Assembly (NCBI RefSeq): GCF_005517195.1
Contig: NZ_CP040244.1
Location: 1,754,001-1,818,000 of the forward strand
Reading direction: 5' to 3'
Source of the DNA: Streptomyces vilmorinianum
GTDB taxonomy: Bacteria; Actinomycetota; Actinomycetes; Streptomycetales; Streptomycetaceae
Length of the DNA: 64,000 nt
The notes below the pieces were generated by a model. It was not told the origin of the DNA, made no database searches, and saw only the letters and a list, made by a program, of their open reading frames with translations. Numbering within the stretch: position 1 is the first letter of the stretch; every line of letters begins with the position of its first letter. Below are positions 8,075 through 15,972 of the stretch, piece after piece. Both the position numbers and the translations under genes were made by a program.

Positions 8075-9082
8075 CTACGAGCCCTTCGCCGCCGTCACAC
8101 CCTGGAGCCGGCCCGCGATCGTGACCCCGTCCCGTTCCGCACCCGCCGGCTTCACGAGCACCACCTGGCTCGACACCCACTCCTTCGTGACGGTGCTCTT
8201 CACCTCGCCCGTCATCAAGGCCTTCACATCGGCACTGACCTTCGGCCGGTAGCCCTGCGCCGCGGTCTGCTGCTCGAAGTAGCGCGTCGCGAAGAAGACC
8301 ATCGCCCCGCCGTCCTCGGTCGCCAGTGCCAGCGGCGCGAAGTCTCCGGCGTCGGTGACCTGGTCGACGTACTGCGTCGCCAGACCCACCCGCTTGCCGT
8401 TCTTCCGCCGCTCCTCCCGCCACACGGTGGTGTGCGTTCCCGCCGCGAACTGGCCCTGCTCGCCGCCCCCGAGGAAGGCGACGTACCGCGAGCCCAGGTC
8501 CTTGGGGGCGACCGCGAGCTCCGCGGAGTCCGCGGGGACCGGCACCGCGTGCTCGCCGTCCGTCTTGAACACGGGGATCTCGTCCGGCGTCAGGATCGCC
8601 AGATACGCGACCTCCCACAGCTGGTCCGAGCCGCCGCGCACGAAGACCAGGAACCAGCGGTTGTCGGCGCTGCCCTGGTCGGTGTCCCGGTTGGAGTCGG
8701 TGTCCGCGACGAACCAGCGCGGCCACCCCGCCTTCTTGGGCAGGATGAACTTCGCGTCCGTCAGCTCCAGCGGCCGGTGATCCGGGTTCCCGCCCGGACT
8801 GGTGATCGAACGGGACTTCAGCCCCGCCTGGTTGATCGCCCCGAGCGGGCCCGTGACCCGGGCCGCGTCGAGAGCCGGGTCATGCGCCTTGTCCGCCTTG
8901 TTGTACGCGTCGGTGAAGTCCTTGAGGGCCTGCTCGGCCTCAGCCTTCGTCGCCGCCGGCAGCAGCTCCCGCTCGCCGTGCACCGTCACGCAGCCGCTCG
9001 CCGTCAGCGCCAGCACGGTCGCCGCCGTCGTCGCCACGAGTCCTCTCGACGGTCGCGTCGACGGTCGCCTCAGCCTTCTCAT
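8075..9082 (-). CDS. Lipoprotein of the efe operon, unknown function
   Basis: A 335-residue lipoprotein: a basic N-terminus, a hydrophobic stretch and the lipobox LTASGC near residue 31 predict export and lipid anchoring. The mature part begins with a helical region (AEAEQALKDFTDAYNKAD) and continues as a beta-rich domain with WFVADTDS, WEVAYLAIL and VFFATRYFEQQTA. I cannot name a catalytic site. It is the last gene of the efeO-efeB-efeU run, and its first 143 bases lie inside the end of the efeU frame. The context suggests a surface role in iron uptake, but this is only inference. Confidence 0.7.
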   Translation of the reverse strand: MRRLRRPSTRPSRGLVATTAATVLALTASGCVTVHGERELLPAATKAEAEQALKDFTDAYNKADKAHDPALDAARVTGPLGAINQAGLKSRSITSPGGNPDHRPLELTDAKFILPKKAGWPRWFVADTDSNRDTDQGSADNRWFLVFVRGGSDQLWEVAYLAILTPDEIPVFKTDGEHAVPVPADSAELAVAPKDLGSRYVAFLGGGEQGQFAAGTHTTVWREERRKNGKRVGLATQYVDQVTDAGDFAPLALATEDGGAMVFFATRYFEQQTAAQGYRPKVSADVKALMTGEVKSTVTKEWVSSQVVLVKPAGAERDGVTIAGRLQGVTAAKGS

Positions 9083-9920
9083 CGGTCGCCTTCTGCTCCT
9101 CCACCGGCACGGACGGACCTGACCCTACCGGGGCCAGGAACAGCGCGAGCGTCGGGATCAGATAGAGCGCCCACACCGTGACCTGAAGAACCGTCGGATC
9201 GGGCTGGAAGTTGAAGACGCCCTTCAGGAGCGTCCCGTACCAGCTGTCCGGCGGGATCGTCGCCGAGACGTCGAAGGCCTTGTTCGCGAGCCCGTCGAGG
9301 AAGCGCGCCTCCTGCAGGTCGTGCACGCCGTACGCGAGGACACCCGCCGCCACCACGACCAGCATGCCGCCGGTCCAGGTGAAGAACCTCGCCAGATCGA
9401 TCCGGAGCGCGCCCCGGTAGAACAGCCAGCCCAGCAGCACCGCCGTCGCGATACCGAGCAGCACACCGATCAGCGGCGCGGACGTACCGTCCGAGGAGGC
9501 CCGCACCGACGCCCAGACGAACAGCGCGGTCTCCAGGCCCTCGCGGCCCACCGCCAGGAAGGCGGTGGCGACCAACGCGCTCGTGCCCACCTGGAGGGCC
9601 GCGTCCAGCCTGCCGTGCAGCTCCGCCTTCAGATGGCGGGCCGTACGCCGCATCCAGAAGACCATCCAGGTGACCAGGACCACCGCGAGGATGGAGAGCG
9701 AACCGCCGAGCAGCTCCTGCGCTTCGAAGGTCAGCTCCTGCGAGCCGAACTCGAGCCCGGCGCCGAAGGCCAGCGCGAGACCGACCGCCACCCCGATGCC
9801 CAGCCAGATCGGCTTCAGGGCGTCGCGGCGCTTCGTCTTCACCAGATACGCGACGAGGATGCAGACGACCAGACTGGCCTCCAGGCCCTCGCGCAGGCCG
9901 ATCAGATAGTTGCCGAACAC
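8940..9920 (-). CDS. efeU: EfeU ferrous/ferric iron permease
   Basis: A 326-residue membrane protein of the FTR1/EfeU family, the channel of the EfeUOB iron importer. The two family signatures REGLEASLVV (near residue 10) and REGLETALFVW (near residue 126) carry the iron-coordinating Arg and Glu residues. Seven hydrophobic segments are visible. The last 50 or so residues are hydrophilic and low-complexity (EEQKATDEKAEATVDATVE and beyond) and overlap the lipoprotein gene by 143 bases, so the native stop may have been lost. It is downstream of efeB with 27 bases between. Confidence 0.88.
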   Translation of the reverse strand: MFGNYLIGLREGLEASLVVCILVAYLVKTKRRDALKPIWLGIGVAVGLALAFGAGLEFGSQELTFEAQELLGGSLSILAVVLVTWMVFWMRRTARHLKAELHGRLDAALQVGTSALVATAFLAVGREGLETALFVWASVRASSDGTSAPLIGVLLGIATAVLLGWLFYRGALRIDLARFFTWTGGMLVVVAAGVLAYGVHDLQEARFLDGLANKAFDVSATIPPDSWYGTLLKGVFNFQPDPTVLQVTVWALYLIPTLALFLAPVGSGPSVPVEEQKATDEKAEATVDATVERTRGDDGGDRAGADGERLRDGARRAGAAAGGDEG

Positions 9921-9947
9921 GGCTTCCCCTCCTCTGTCTCCACGGGG

Positions 9948-11264
9948 CTACGCGAACAGCGCCCGGCCCCACCAGTCGTCCGTGTCGCGGACGCCCGGCG
10001 GGACGGCGAAGACGGCCGAACCCACGTGCTGGATGTACTCGTTGAGGACGTCCGCGCGGGCCAGCGAGGTCTGCACCGGGATGAAGCCGGTACGGACGTC
10101 CCGCTGGTACGCGAGGAAGAACAGGCCCGCGTCCAGACGGCCGAGGCCGTCGGTCCCGTCCGTGAAGGAGTAGCCGCGGCGCAGGATCGTGGCCCCGTTG
10201 TTGGAGTCCGGGTGCGCGAGACGGACGTGCGCCTCCGGCTTCATGGCCTTCAGGAACGGCTCGTCGTGCTCCTTGGCCTTGCCGACCGGCGCGCCCTCGC
10301 GCTTGTCGCGGCCGAAGATGTCCTCCTGCTCCTGGAGCGAGGTGCGGTCCCAGGTCTCGATGTTCATCCGGATCCGGCGGGCGACGAGGTACGAGCCGCC
10401 CGCCATCCACGCGGAGCCGTCCTTCCCGGCGGCCCACACGTGCTTGTCGAGCGCGGCGGTGTCGGTGCCGGCGATGTTCCGGGTGCCGTCCTTGAAGCCC
10501 ATCATGTTGCGCGGGGTCTGCGCCTCGGGCGTCGTCGACGACGTCTTGCCGAAGCCCAGCTGCGACCAGCGGACGGCGACCTTGCCGAAGCCGATCCTGG
10601 CGAGGTTGCGGATGGCGTGCACCGCGACCTGCGGGTCGTCCGCGCAGGCCTGGACGCACAGGTCGCCGCCGCTGCGGGCCGGGTCCAGGTTGTCGCCGGG
10701 GAACTTGGGCAGTTCCACCAGGGCGCCCGGCCGGCGGTCCTTCAGCCCGAAGCGCCCGTCGAAGAGGGAGGGCCCGAAGCCGATGGTGAGGGTGAGCCGG
10801 GACGGCTTGAGGCCGAGGGCCTCGCCGGTGTCGTCCGGCGGGGCCTCCGGAAGGCCGCCGTAGGCACCCTCGCCGACCTCGTGACCGGCCGTCATGCGCT
10901 CGGCGGCGCGGGTCCAGTCCTTCAGGAGCTGGACGAGCTCGGCACGGTCCTTCGTCTTCACGTCGAAGGCGGCGAAGTGCAGCCGGTCCTGGACGGCGGT
11001 GGCGATGCCGGCCTGGTGGGGGCCGTGGAAGGGGACGGCCGAGCCGCTGTCGGCGACGGGCGCGGTGGTGTCCCCGGTACGGGCCAGGGCGACGGCGCCG
11101 CCGGCCGCGGCGGCACCGAGCGCGAGCCCGGCGCCTCCCCAGCCGAGAACGGTGCGCCGCGAGGTCGCGGTGGTCGCAGAGGCCGCGGAGTTCGGGGTGA
11201 TTGCGGAGTTCGCGGTGGTCGCGGTGGTCTCGTTCGTGTCGTTCGTGTCGTTCGCTTCGGACAT
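9948..11264 (-). CDS. efeB: EfeB, Tat-exported Dyp-type heme peroxidase
   Basis: A 438-residue Dyp-type peroxidase of the EfeB branch. A Ser/Thr/Asn-rich leader precedes the Tat signal SRRTVLGWGGAGLALG. The mature protein has the family motif GXXDG in MGFKDGTRN with its catalytic Asp, the proximal-His region ADDPQVAVHAIRNLAR, and a conserved C-terminal block. EfeB oxidises substrates with peroxide and, in other bacteria, helps take iron from heme. Reading upstream gives no signal, and ATG 11262-11264 starts MSEANDTN directly before the export signal. It lies 14 bases after efeO on the same strand. Confidence 0.9.
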   Translation of the reverse strand: MSEANDTNDTNETTATTANSAITPNSAASATTATSRRTVLGWGGAGLALGAAAAGGAVALARTGDTTAPVADSGSAVPFHGPHQAGIATAVQDRLHFAAFDVKTKDRAELVQLLKDWTRAAERMTAGHEVGEGAYGGLPEAPPDDTGEALGLKPSRLTLTIGFGPSLFDGRFGLKDRRPGALVELPKFPGDNLDPARSGGDLCVQACADDPQVAVHAIRNLARIGFGKVAVRWSQLGFGKTSSTTPEAQTPRNMMGFKDGTRNIAGTDTAALDKHVWAAGKDGSAWMAGGSYLVARRIRMNIETWDRTSLQEQEDIFGRDKREGAPVGKAKEHDEPFLKAMKPEAHVRLAHPDSNNGATILRRGYSFTDGTDGLGRLDAGLFFLAYQRDVRTGFIPVQTSLARADVLNEYIQHVGSAVFAVPPGVRDTDDWWGRALFA

Positions 11265-11278
11265 GGTGGGATCCCCTG

Positions 11279-12433
11279 CTACTTCACGACCGCGGCGGCG
11301 AGCTTGGAGAGCGGCTCGGCCAGCGCGTTGACGCCGTCCGACAGCTCCTTGCGCTGCTCCTTGCCGACCTTGTCGTACGAGGTGAAGACGTAGCCGGTCT
11401 TGTCCGTGCGGTACTTGTCGAGGAGCGTGTTCAGCGCCGCGAACTGCTTGTCGAGCTCGGCGACGAGCTTCGGGTCGTTCTTCGAGGCGACCGGCTTGAG
11501 CAGCTCGAAGGACTTCTGGGCGCCCTCGACGTTCGCCTTGAAGTCGACCAGGTCGGTGTGGGAGTAACGCTCCTCCTCGCCCGTGACCTTGCCGGTGGCG
11601 ACCTCGTCCAGGAGCTCCTTGGCGCCGTTGGCCATCGAGGTCGGGGTGATGTCGGCCTTGCCGACGCGCTTCACCCAGTCCGCGAGGTCCTTGTCGAGGG
11701 TGTCGGCGAGCTTCTTCTCGGCGTCGCCGATCTTCTTGTCCTGCCACAGCGCCTTCTCCAGGCGGTGCCAGCCGGTCCAGTCCTTCGCCGGGTCCTGGCC
11801 CTCCTCCAGGCCGTCCTCGCGGACGTCGACCTTCGGGTCGATGTCGCCGAAGGACTCGGCGACCGGCTCGGTGCGCTCCCAGCCGATACGGGAGTCGGCG
11901 TACGCCTTCTTCGCGGCCTCGATGTCACCGGCGCGCACGGCGTCGGTGAAGACCTTCACCTTCGGCAGGGTCTGGTCCGCCTGCGCCTGCACGTACTGGC
12001 GGTAGGCGGCGACGGCGGCGTCCATCTCGGGGGAGCGCTCGGCGGCCGCGGCCCCACCGGTGACGGTGACCTTCTGGCGGATGCCGTCGCCCTTCATGCC
12101 GGGCTTGCAGGCGATCTCGTACGCACCGGCCTTGACCTCGGCGGTGATGGTGGCCTTGGTGCCGGGGCCGATGTTCTCGCGCTCGGTCACGATCCGGTCG
12201 TCCGGGTACAGGATGTAGACCTCGGTGACCTTCGTCCCCCGGTTCTCGACGGCGAGCTTCACGTGCCCGGCGGGGAACTCCTTCTTCGAGACCTCGCACG
12301 AGTCGTCCTTGGCGACGACCTGGACGGCGCCGTCGCCGCCCTTGGCGTCGCTCTTCTCGGCGCAGCCGGTGACGGCGGTCAGAGCCGCCGCGGTGGCGGC
12401 GGCGGTGGCGACGGAGAGGCGGACGGCTCGCAT
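11279..12433 (-). CDS. efeO: EfeO iron-binding lipoprotein with cupredoxin and M75 domains
   Basis: A 384-residue lipoprotein; the lipobox TAVTGC falls near residue 24. Residues about 35-125 form the cupredoxin-like N-terminal domain (DDSCEVSKKEFPAGHVKLAV, then AYEIACKPGM). Residues about 140-384 are the helical M75 peptidase-like domain, with the metal-binding HXXE motif in GWHRLEKALW. EfeO delivers iron to EfeU at the outer face of the membrane. An iron-box-like site lies 44 bases upstream of its ATG, so the efeO-efeB-efeU-lipoprotein unit is likely repressed by a DtxR/IdeR-type regulator when iron is plentiful. Confidence 0.92.
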   Translation of the reverse strand: MRAVRLSVATAAATAAALTAVTGCAEKSDAKGGDGAVQVVAKDDSCEVSKKEFPAGHVKLAVENRGTKVTEVYILYPDDRIVTERENIGPGTKATITAEVKAGAYEIACKPGMKGDGIRQKVTVTGGAAAAERSPEMDAAVAAYRQYVQAQADQTLPKVKVFTDAVRAGDIEAAKKAYADSRIGWERTEPVAESFGDIDPKVDVREDGLEEGQDPAKDWTGWHRLEKALWQDKKIGDAEKKLADTLDKDLADWVKRVGKADITPTSMANGAKELLDEVATGKVTGEEERYSHTDLVDFKANVEGAQKSFELLKPVASKNDPKLVAELDKQFAALNTLLDKYRTDKTGYVFTSYDKVGKEQRKELSDGVNALAEPLSKLAAAVVK

Positions 12434-12476
12434 AGGGGCTCCAGGAAAGGGCGGGGCGGACTGAGGCGGACCTAAC

Positions 12477-12495
12477 TTAACTGAGCCTTACCTGG
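12477..12495. promoter_or_regulatory. Iron box-like operator before efeO
   Basis: This 19-mer, TTAACTGAGCCTTACCTGG, matches 13 of 19 positions of the DtxR/IdeR-type consensus TTAGGTTAGCCTAACCTAA. It lies in the 165-base gap between efeO and hmuV, on the efeO promoter side. Confidence 0.6.
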
Positions 12496-12598
12496 GTCAT
12501 ACCCGCCCGTTCAGTGATTCGGCTCTCACGTTCCGCGCGGGGGACACAGGGGGATCACAGGGACTTCATGACCCACCCATGGGGAGGTCAACGACAGG

Positions 12599-13462
12599 TC
12601 AAGTGGGGGGAATTGTCCGCTTCGCCCTTCGGGGTACGACGAGGGGCGCGCCGGTCCGGGGATGCGGAAGGACCTCCACCGGCTGCCGGTACACCCGGCT
12701 CAGCAGCTCCTCGTCGAAGACCTCGACCGGCGGCCCGTCGGCGGCGATCCGGCCGCCGTGCAGCACCCCGACACGGTCCGCGTGCGCGGCGGCGAGACCG
12801 AGGTCGTGCAGCACGACCACGACCGCGACACCGGCGGCCGCACGCTCACGGCAGACGCGCAGCACCAGTTCCTGGTGGCGCAGATCGAGCGCCGCGGTCG
12901 GCTCGTCGAGCAGGAGCAGCGGGGTGCGCTGGGCGAGTACGCGGGCCAGGGCGACGCGGGCGCGCTCGCCGCCGGAGAGGGCGGAGAAGGGGCGGGCGGC
13001 GAACTCCTCCACCTCGGTGGCGGCCATCGCCTCGGCGACGGCGGCCTCGTCCTCGTCCTCGCTCCCGGTCCCGGCCCATGGCGCCCGGCCCATCCGGACG
13101 ACCTCGGCGACGGGGAAGGGGAAGGCGAGCGCGGCGGACTGCGGCAGGACGGCCCGGCGCAGGGCGAGTTCGGGCGCGGACCAGCCGGCGGCGGGCCGGC
13201 CGCAGATCCGCACCTCGCCCCCGGTGGGTGCGAGATCGGCGGCGAGCGCGCCCAGCAGGGTCGACTTCCCGGCCCCGTTGGGCCCGACCAGGGCCAGCAC
13301 CTCACCGGCCCGTACACCGATGTCCACCCCGCCGAGCACCTCCCGCCCACCGAGCCCGACATGCAGCTCCCGCGCCTCGGCGACGACCTCCCCGGCGGGC
13401 ACGGGCGCGGGGCGCTCGCGCGTACGCCGGCCCAGAAGACCGCGGAACAGAACGGAGCTCAT
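12599..13462 (-). CDS. hmuV: HmuV, heme ABC transporter ATP-binding protein
   Basis: A 287-residue ABC ATPase of the siderophore/heme importer type. Walker A is GPNGAGKST, the signature is LSGGERARVALARVL and Walker B is LLLLDEPTAALD, followed by the switch His in VVVVLHDLGLAA. It powers the permease encoded just before it. ATG 13460-13462 overlaps the permease stop as ATGA, with AAGGTGG upstream; a TTG two codons earlier is less likely. The tight coupling hmuT-hmuU-hmuV indicates one transcript. Confidence 0.9.
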   Translation of the reverse strand: MSSVLFRGLLGRRTRERPAPVPAGEVVAEARELHVGLGGREVLGGVDIGVRAGEVLALVGPNGAGKSTLLGALAADLAPTGGEVRICGRPAAGWSAPELALRRAVLPQSAALAFPFPVAEVVRMGRAPWAGTGSEDEDEAAVAEAMAATEVEEFAARPFSALSGGERARVALARVLAQRTPLLLLDEPTAALDLRHQELVLRVCRERAAAGVAVVVVLHDLGLAAAHADRVGVLHGGRIAADGPPVEVFDEELLSRVYRQPVEVLPHPRTGAPLVVPRRAKRTIPPT

Positions 13463-14865
13463 GCCCAACCACCTTGCCTACGACGGGTCCTGCGCAGCAG
13501 CCAGAAGAAGAAGGGACTGCCGAAGAGGGCGGTCAGGACGCCCAGGGGGAGTTCGGCCGGGGCCGCGACCGTGCGGGCCGCCAGGTCGCCGGCCGCGAGG
13601 ACCACCGCGCCGCCGAGCGCGCTGCCCGGGACCAGGAAGCGGTGGCCCGGCCCGTTCACCATCCGCAGCAGATGCGGGACCAGCAGGCCGACGAAGGTGA
13701 TGATCCCCGCCACCGCGACCGCGGCGGCCGTGAGCAGCGCCACGACCAGGATCAGGACGATCCGCAGCCGCTCGACGTCGACACCCAGGTGCCGGGCGGG
13801 CCGCTCGCCGAGCGCGAGGAGGTCCAGCTTGCGGGCGTGGAACGGGGCGACGGCCAGCCCGGCCAGAGCGCAGGGCAGGACGGCGAGGACCTTGGGCCAG
13901 GTGGCCTGGGCGAGCGAACCGAGCTGCCAGAACGTGATCTGGGTGATCTGCGCGTTGTCCGCGAAGAAGATGAACAGCCCGATGAGCGCCCCCGCGAACG
14001 CGTTCACCGCGATACCGGTGAGGATCAGCGTCACCACCTCCGTACGGCCGCCCGCACGGGACATCGCGTACACGAGGAGCACGGTCGCGAGCCCGGCGGC
14101 GAACGCGCAGACGGTCACCGTCCAGTTGCCGAGGAAGCTGAGGCCGAGGGCGATCGCCCCGACCGCGCCCACGGCCGCGCCGGCCGAGATGCCGATCACG
14201 CCGGGCTCGGCGAGCGGATTGCCGAACACGCCCTGCATCAGGGCGCCCGCGCAGCCGAGCGAGGCGCCGACGAGGATCGCGAGGACGACCCGGGGCAGCC
14301 GGATGTTCCACAGGACGCTCTCGGCGGAGCGTTCCAGGGCGTGGCCGCCGAGGCCGAGGCGGTGCTGGACGGAGGCGAGCACGTCCCCGAGCGGGATCTC
14401 GTACGCCCCGATCCCGGCGGACAGCAGCGCGAGGAGCAGCAGGGCGGCGAGGAGTACGAGGGTGAGGGTGGCGGCTGTGCCGCGCCGCCTGCGGCCTTGG
14501 ATGGCGGCCCTGGCCCCGGCCCCGTCTTCGGCGCCCCGGCCCGGGAGCTCCGGTGCGGACTCTTCCCCGGCGCCCCGGCCCGGAGCCTGCGGTGCGGACT
14601 CGTCCCCGGCGCCCCGGCTCGGGAGCTCCGGTGCGGACTCGTCCCCGGCGCCCCGGCTCGGAGCCTGCGGTGCGGACGTGTCCCCGACCGCCCGCTCCGA
14701 TGTGGATGTGTCCCCGGCGCCCCGGCTCGGAGGCCGCAGCGTGGGCGCGTTGTCCGCCCGGTCCGACGTGGGCCCCGAGGGGGAGTCCGGTGCGCCCGTC
14801 ACGGAGTCCGTGGCGTCGGACAGCGACGCCCCACCCGGCGTCATCGAGTCGTCGACCGCCGTCAC
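13459..14865 (-). CDS. hmuU: HmuU, FecCD-type heme permease with long N-terminal extension
   Basis: A 468-residue permease of the FecCD/BtuC family. The membrane domain begins near residue 128 (TAATLTLVLLAALLLLALL) and carries the family signatures RLPRVVLAILVGASLGCAGA, NPLAEPGVIGISAGAAVGA and GIITFVGLLVPHLLR. About 125 residues precede it: an Asp/Ser/Pro/Gly-rich, cytoplasmic and repetitive stretch, four tandem 13-residue units of the form PSRGAGDESAPEL, which most family members lack. GTG 14863-14865 overlaps the hmuT stop as GTGA. If an ATG seven codons later were used, the extension would remain. Confidence 0.88.
   Translation of the reverse strand: MTAVDDSMTPGGASLSDATDSVTGAPDSPSGPTSDRADNAPTLRPPSRGAGDTSTSERAVGDTSAPQAPSRGAGDESAPELPSRGAGDESAPQAPGRGAGEESAPELPGRGAEDGAGARAAIQGRRRRGTAATLTLVLLAALLLLALLSAGIGAYEIPLGDVLASVQHRLGLGGHALERSAESVLWNIRLPRVVLAILVGASLGCAGALMQGVFGNPLAEPGVIGISAGAAVGAVGAIALGLSFLGNWTVTVCAFAAGLATVLLVYAMSRAGGRTEVVTLILTGIAVNAFAGALIGLFIFFADNAQITQITFWQLGSLAQATWPKVLAVLPCALAGLAVAPFHARKLDLLALGERPARHLGVDVERLRIVLILVVALLTAAAVAVAGIITFVGLLVPHLLRMVNGPGHRFLVPGSALGGAVVLAAGDLAARTVAAPAELPLGVLTALFGSPFFFWLLRRTRRRQGGWA
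14531..14686. repeat. Four tandem 39-bp repeats inside hmuU
   Basis: Units begin with GCGCCCCGG at 14531, 14570, 14609 and 14648, an exact 39-bp period. They encode alternating PSRGAGDESAPEL and PGRGAGDESAPQA-like 13-mers in the N-terminal extension of the permease. Because 39 is divisible by three, copy-number change keeps the frame. Confidence 0.85.
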
Positions 14866-15860
14866 TTCGACGCCCCGTACAGCTGCGTCACCAGGGAGCG
14901 CAGCACCTCGTCGGTCCGCGGGCCGTAGTTGAGGAGCACGCCGTCCTCGACGGAGACGACCCGGCGATCCATCCCGGCCGGCGTCTCGGCCACGCCGGGG
15001 ATCTTCACCAGGCCGTCGACGCCGCCGACCGACGCGAGGCCCTTGCTCATGACGAGGATCGCGTCGGGCGCGGCGGCGGCCAGGGCCTCGCTGGTGATCG
15101 GGGTGAAGTCCTTCTTCAGGCCGGACTCCTTGCCCGCGTCGACCGCTCCGGCCGCCTCCAGGAGGGAGCTCGCCCCGGACTCCGCCCCGCCGAGCAGGTA
15201 GACGGCCGCCGATCCGCGGACGTAGAGGAAGGCCACGCGCGGCTTGTCCCCGTGCGCGGGAATCGTCTTCCGCACGGCGGCGATCCGGTCCTGCGTGCGC
15301 TGCTTCAGCGCGCTGCCCGACTTCGGTACGCCGAGCGCCGCCGCGACCTTCTCGATCCGGGTGGAGACGTCCGCGAGCTGCTTCGCGGGCGCCACGACGA
15401 CCAGCGGGACGCCCGCGTCGCGGATCTGCTCGATCGCCTCGGCCGGCCCGGTGGAGGTGTCGGCGAGGACGACGGTCGGCCGCAGAGAGAGCACGCTCTC
15501 GGCGGAGACGTCGTGCGCGCGGGTCACCACGGGGAGTTTCGCGGCCTGTTCGAAGGTGGCGGTGATGTCGCGGGCGACGACCCGCTCGCCCAGGCCGAGG
15601 GTGAAGACGATCTCGTTGAGGGAGCCGGTCAGCGGGACGATCCGCTCGGTGGAGGTGACGGTCACCTTGCGGCCGTCGGCCGAGTCGACGGTGCCGGGCA
15701 GTCGGGGCTCCGGGGCATCGGCGAGGGGCTCGACGCGGTCGGGGGCGGCCTGCGCCGTGGGCGCCTTCCGGGGCGGGGTGCTTCCGTCGCCGCAGCCGGT
15801 CGCCACGAGGGCGAGGGCGAGTGCCGGCATCAGCACGCCCGCGAGGCGAGATCTCTGCAC
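14862..15860 (-). CDS. hmuT: HmuT, heme-binding substrate-binding lipoprotein
   Basis: A 332-residue ABC substrate-binding lipoprotein. The lipobox LALVATGC ends at residue 23, and a Pro/Ala linker follows. Two alpha/beta lobes carry TSTERIVPLTGSLNEIVFTLG, VVTRAHDVSAESVLSLRPTVVLAD and VAFLYVRGSAAVYLLGG, as in heme-binding HmuT proteins. It should capture heme at the outer membrane face, probably from the HtaA proteins encoded divergently, and pass it to HmuU. The ATG is followed by a basic signal peptide (MQRSRLAGVLMPAL). A very good iron box lies in the 112-base gap to the divergent htaA gene. Confidence 0.9.
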   Translation of the reverse strand: MQRSRLAGVLMPALALALVATGCGDGSTPPRKAPTAQAAPDRVEPLADAPEPRLPGTVDSADGRKVTVTSTERIVPLTGSLNEIVFTLGLGERVVARDITATFEQAAKLPVVTRAHDVSAESVLSLRPTVVLADTSTGPAEAIEQIRDAGVPLVVVAPAKQLADVSTRIEKVAAALGVPKSGSALKQRTQDRIAAVRKTIPAHGDKPRVAFLYVRGSAAVYLLGGAESGASSLLEAAGAVDAGKESGLKKDFTPITSEALAAAAPDAILVMSKGLASVGGVDGLVKIPGVAETPAGMDRRVVSVEDGVLLNYGPRTDEVLRSLVTQLYGASK

Positions 15861-15918
15861 GGGGAAGCACCGTCCTGTTCGTTCTGGGCAGCAGTCTGTC
15901 GTTTCGGCTCTGGATACC

Positions 15919-15937
15919 TTAGGTTAGCCTTACCTCA
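15919..15937. promoter_or_regulatory. Strong iron box between hmuT and htaA
   Basis: TTAGGTTAGCCTTACCTCA matches 17 of 19 positions of the DtxR/IdeR-type consensus TTAGGTTAGCCTAACCTAA. It lies in the divergent intergenic region, so one bound repressor could control both hmuTUV and the htaA genes. Confidence 0.8.
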
Positions 15938-15972
15938 CTTGCTAGCCCGCGTTGGCCCTCGGAGGGGTTTTC

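Noticed and set aside
12662-14932. Very long open frames opposite hmuV, hmuU and hmuT
   Set aside because: They are antisense shadows of genes with clear ABC-transporter motifs and have Arg/Ala/Gly-rich composition without domains.
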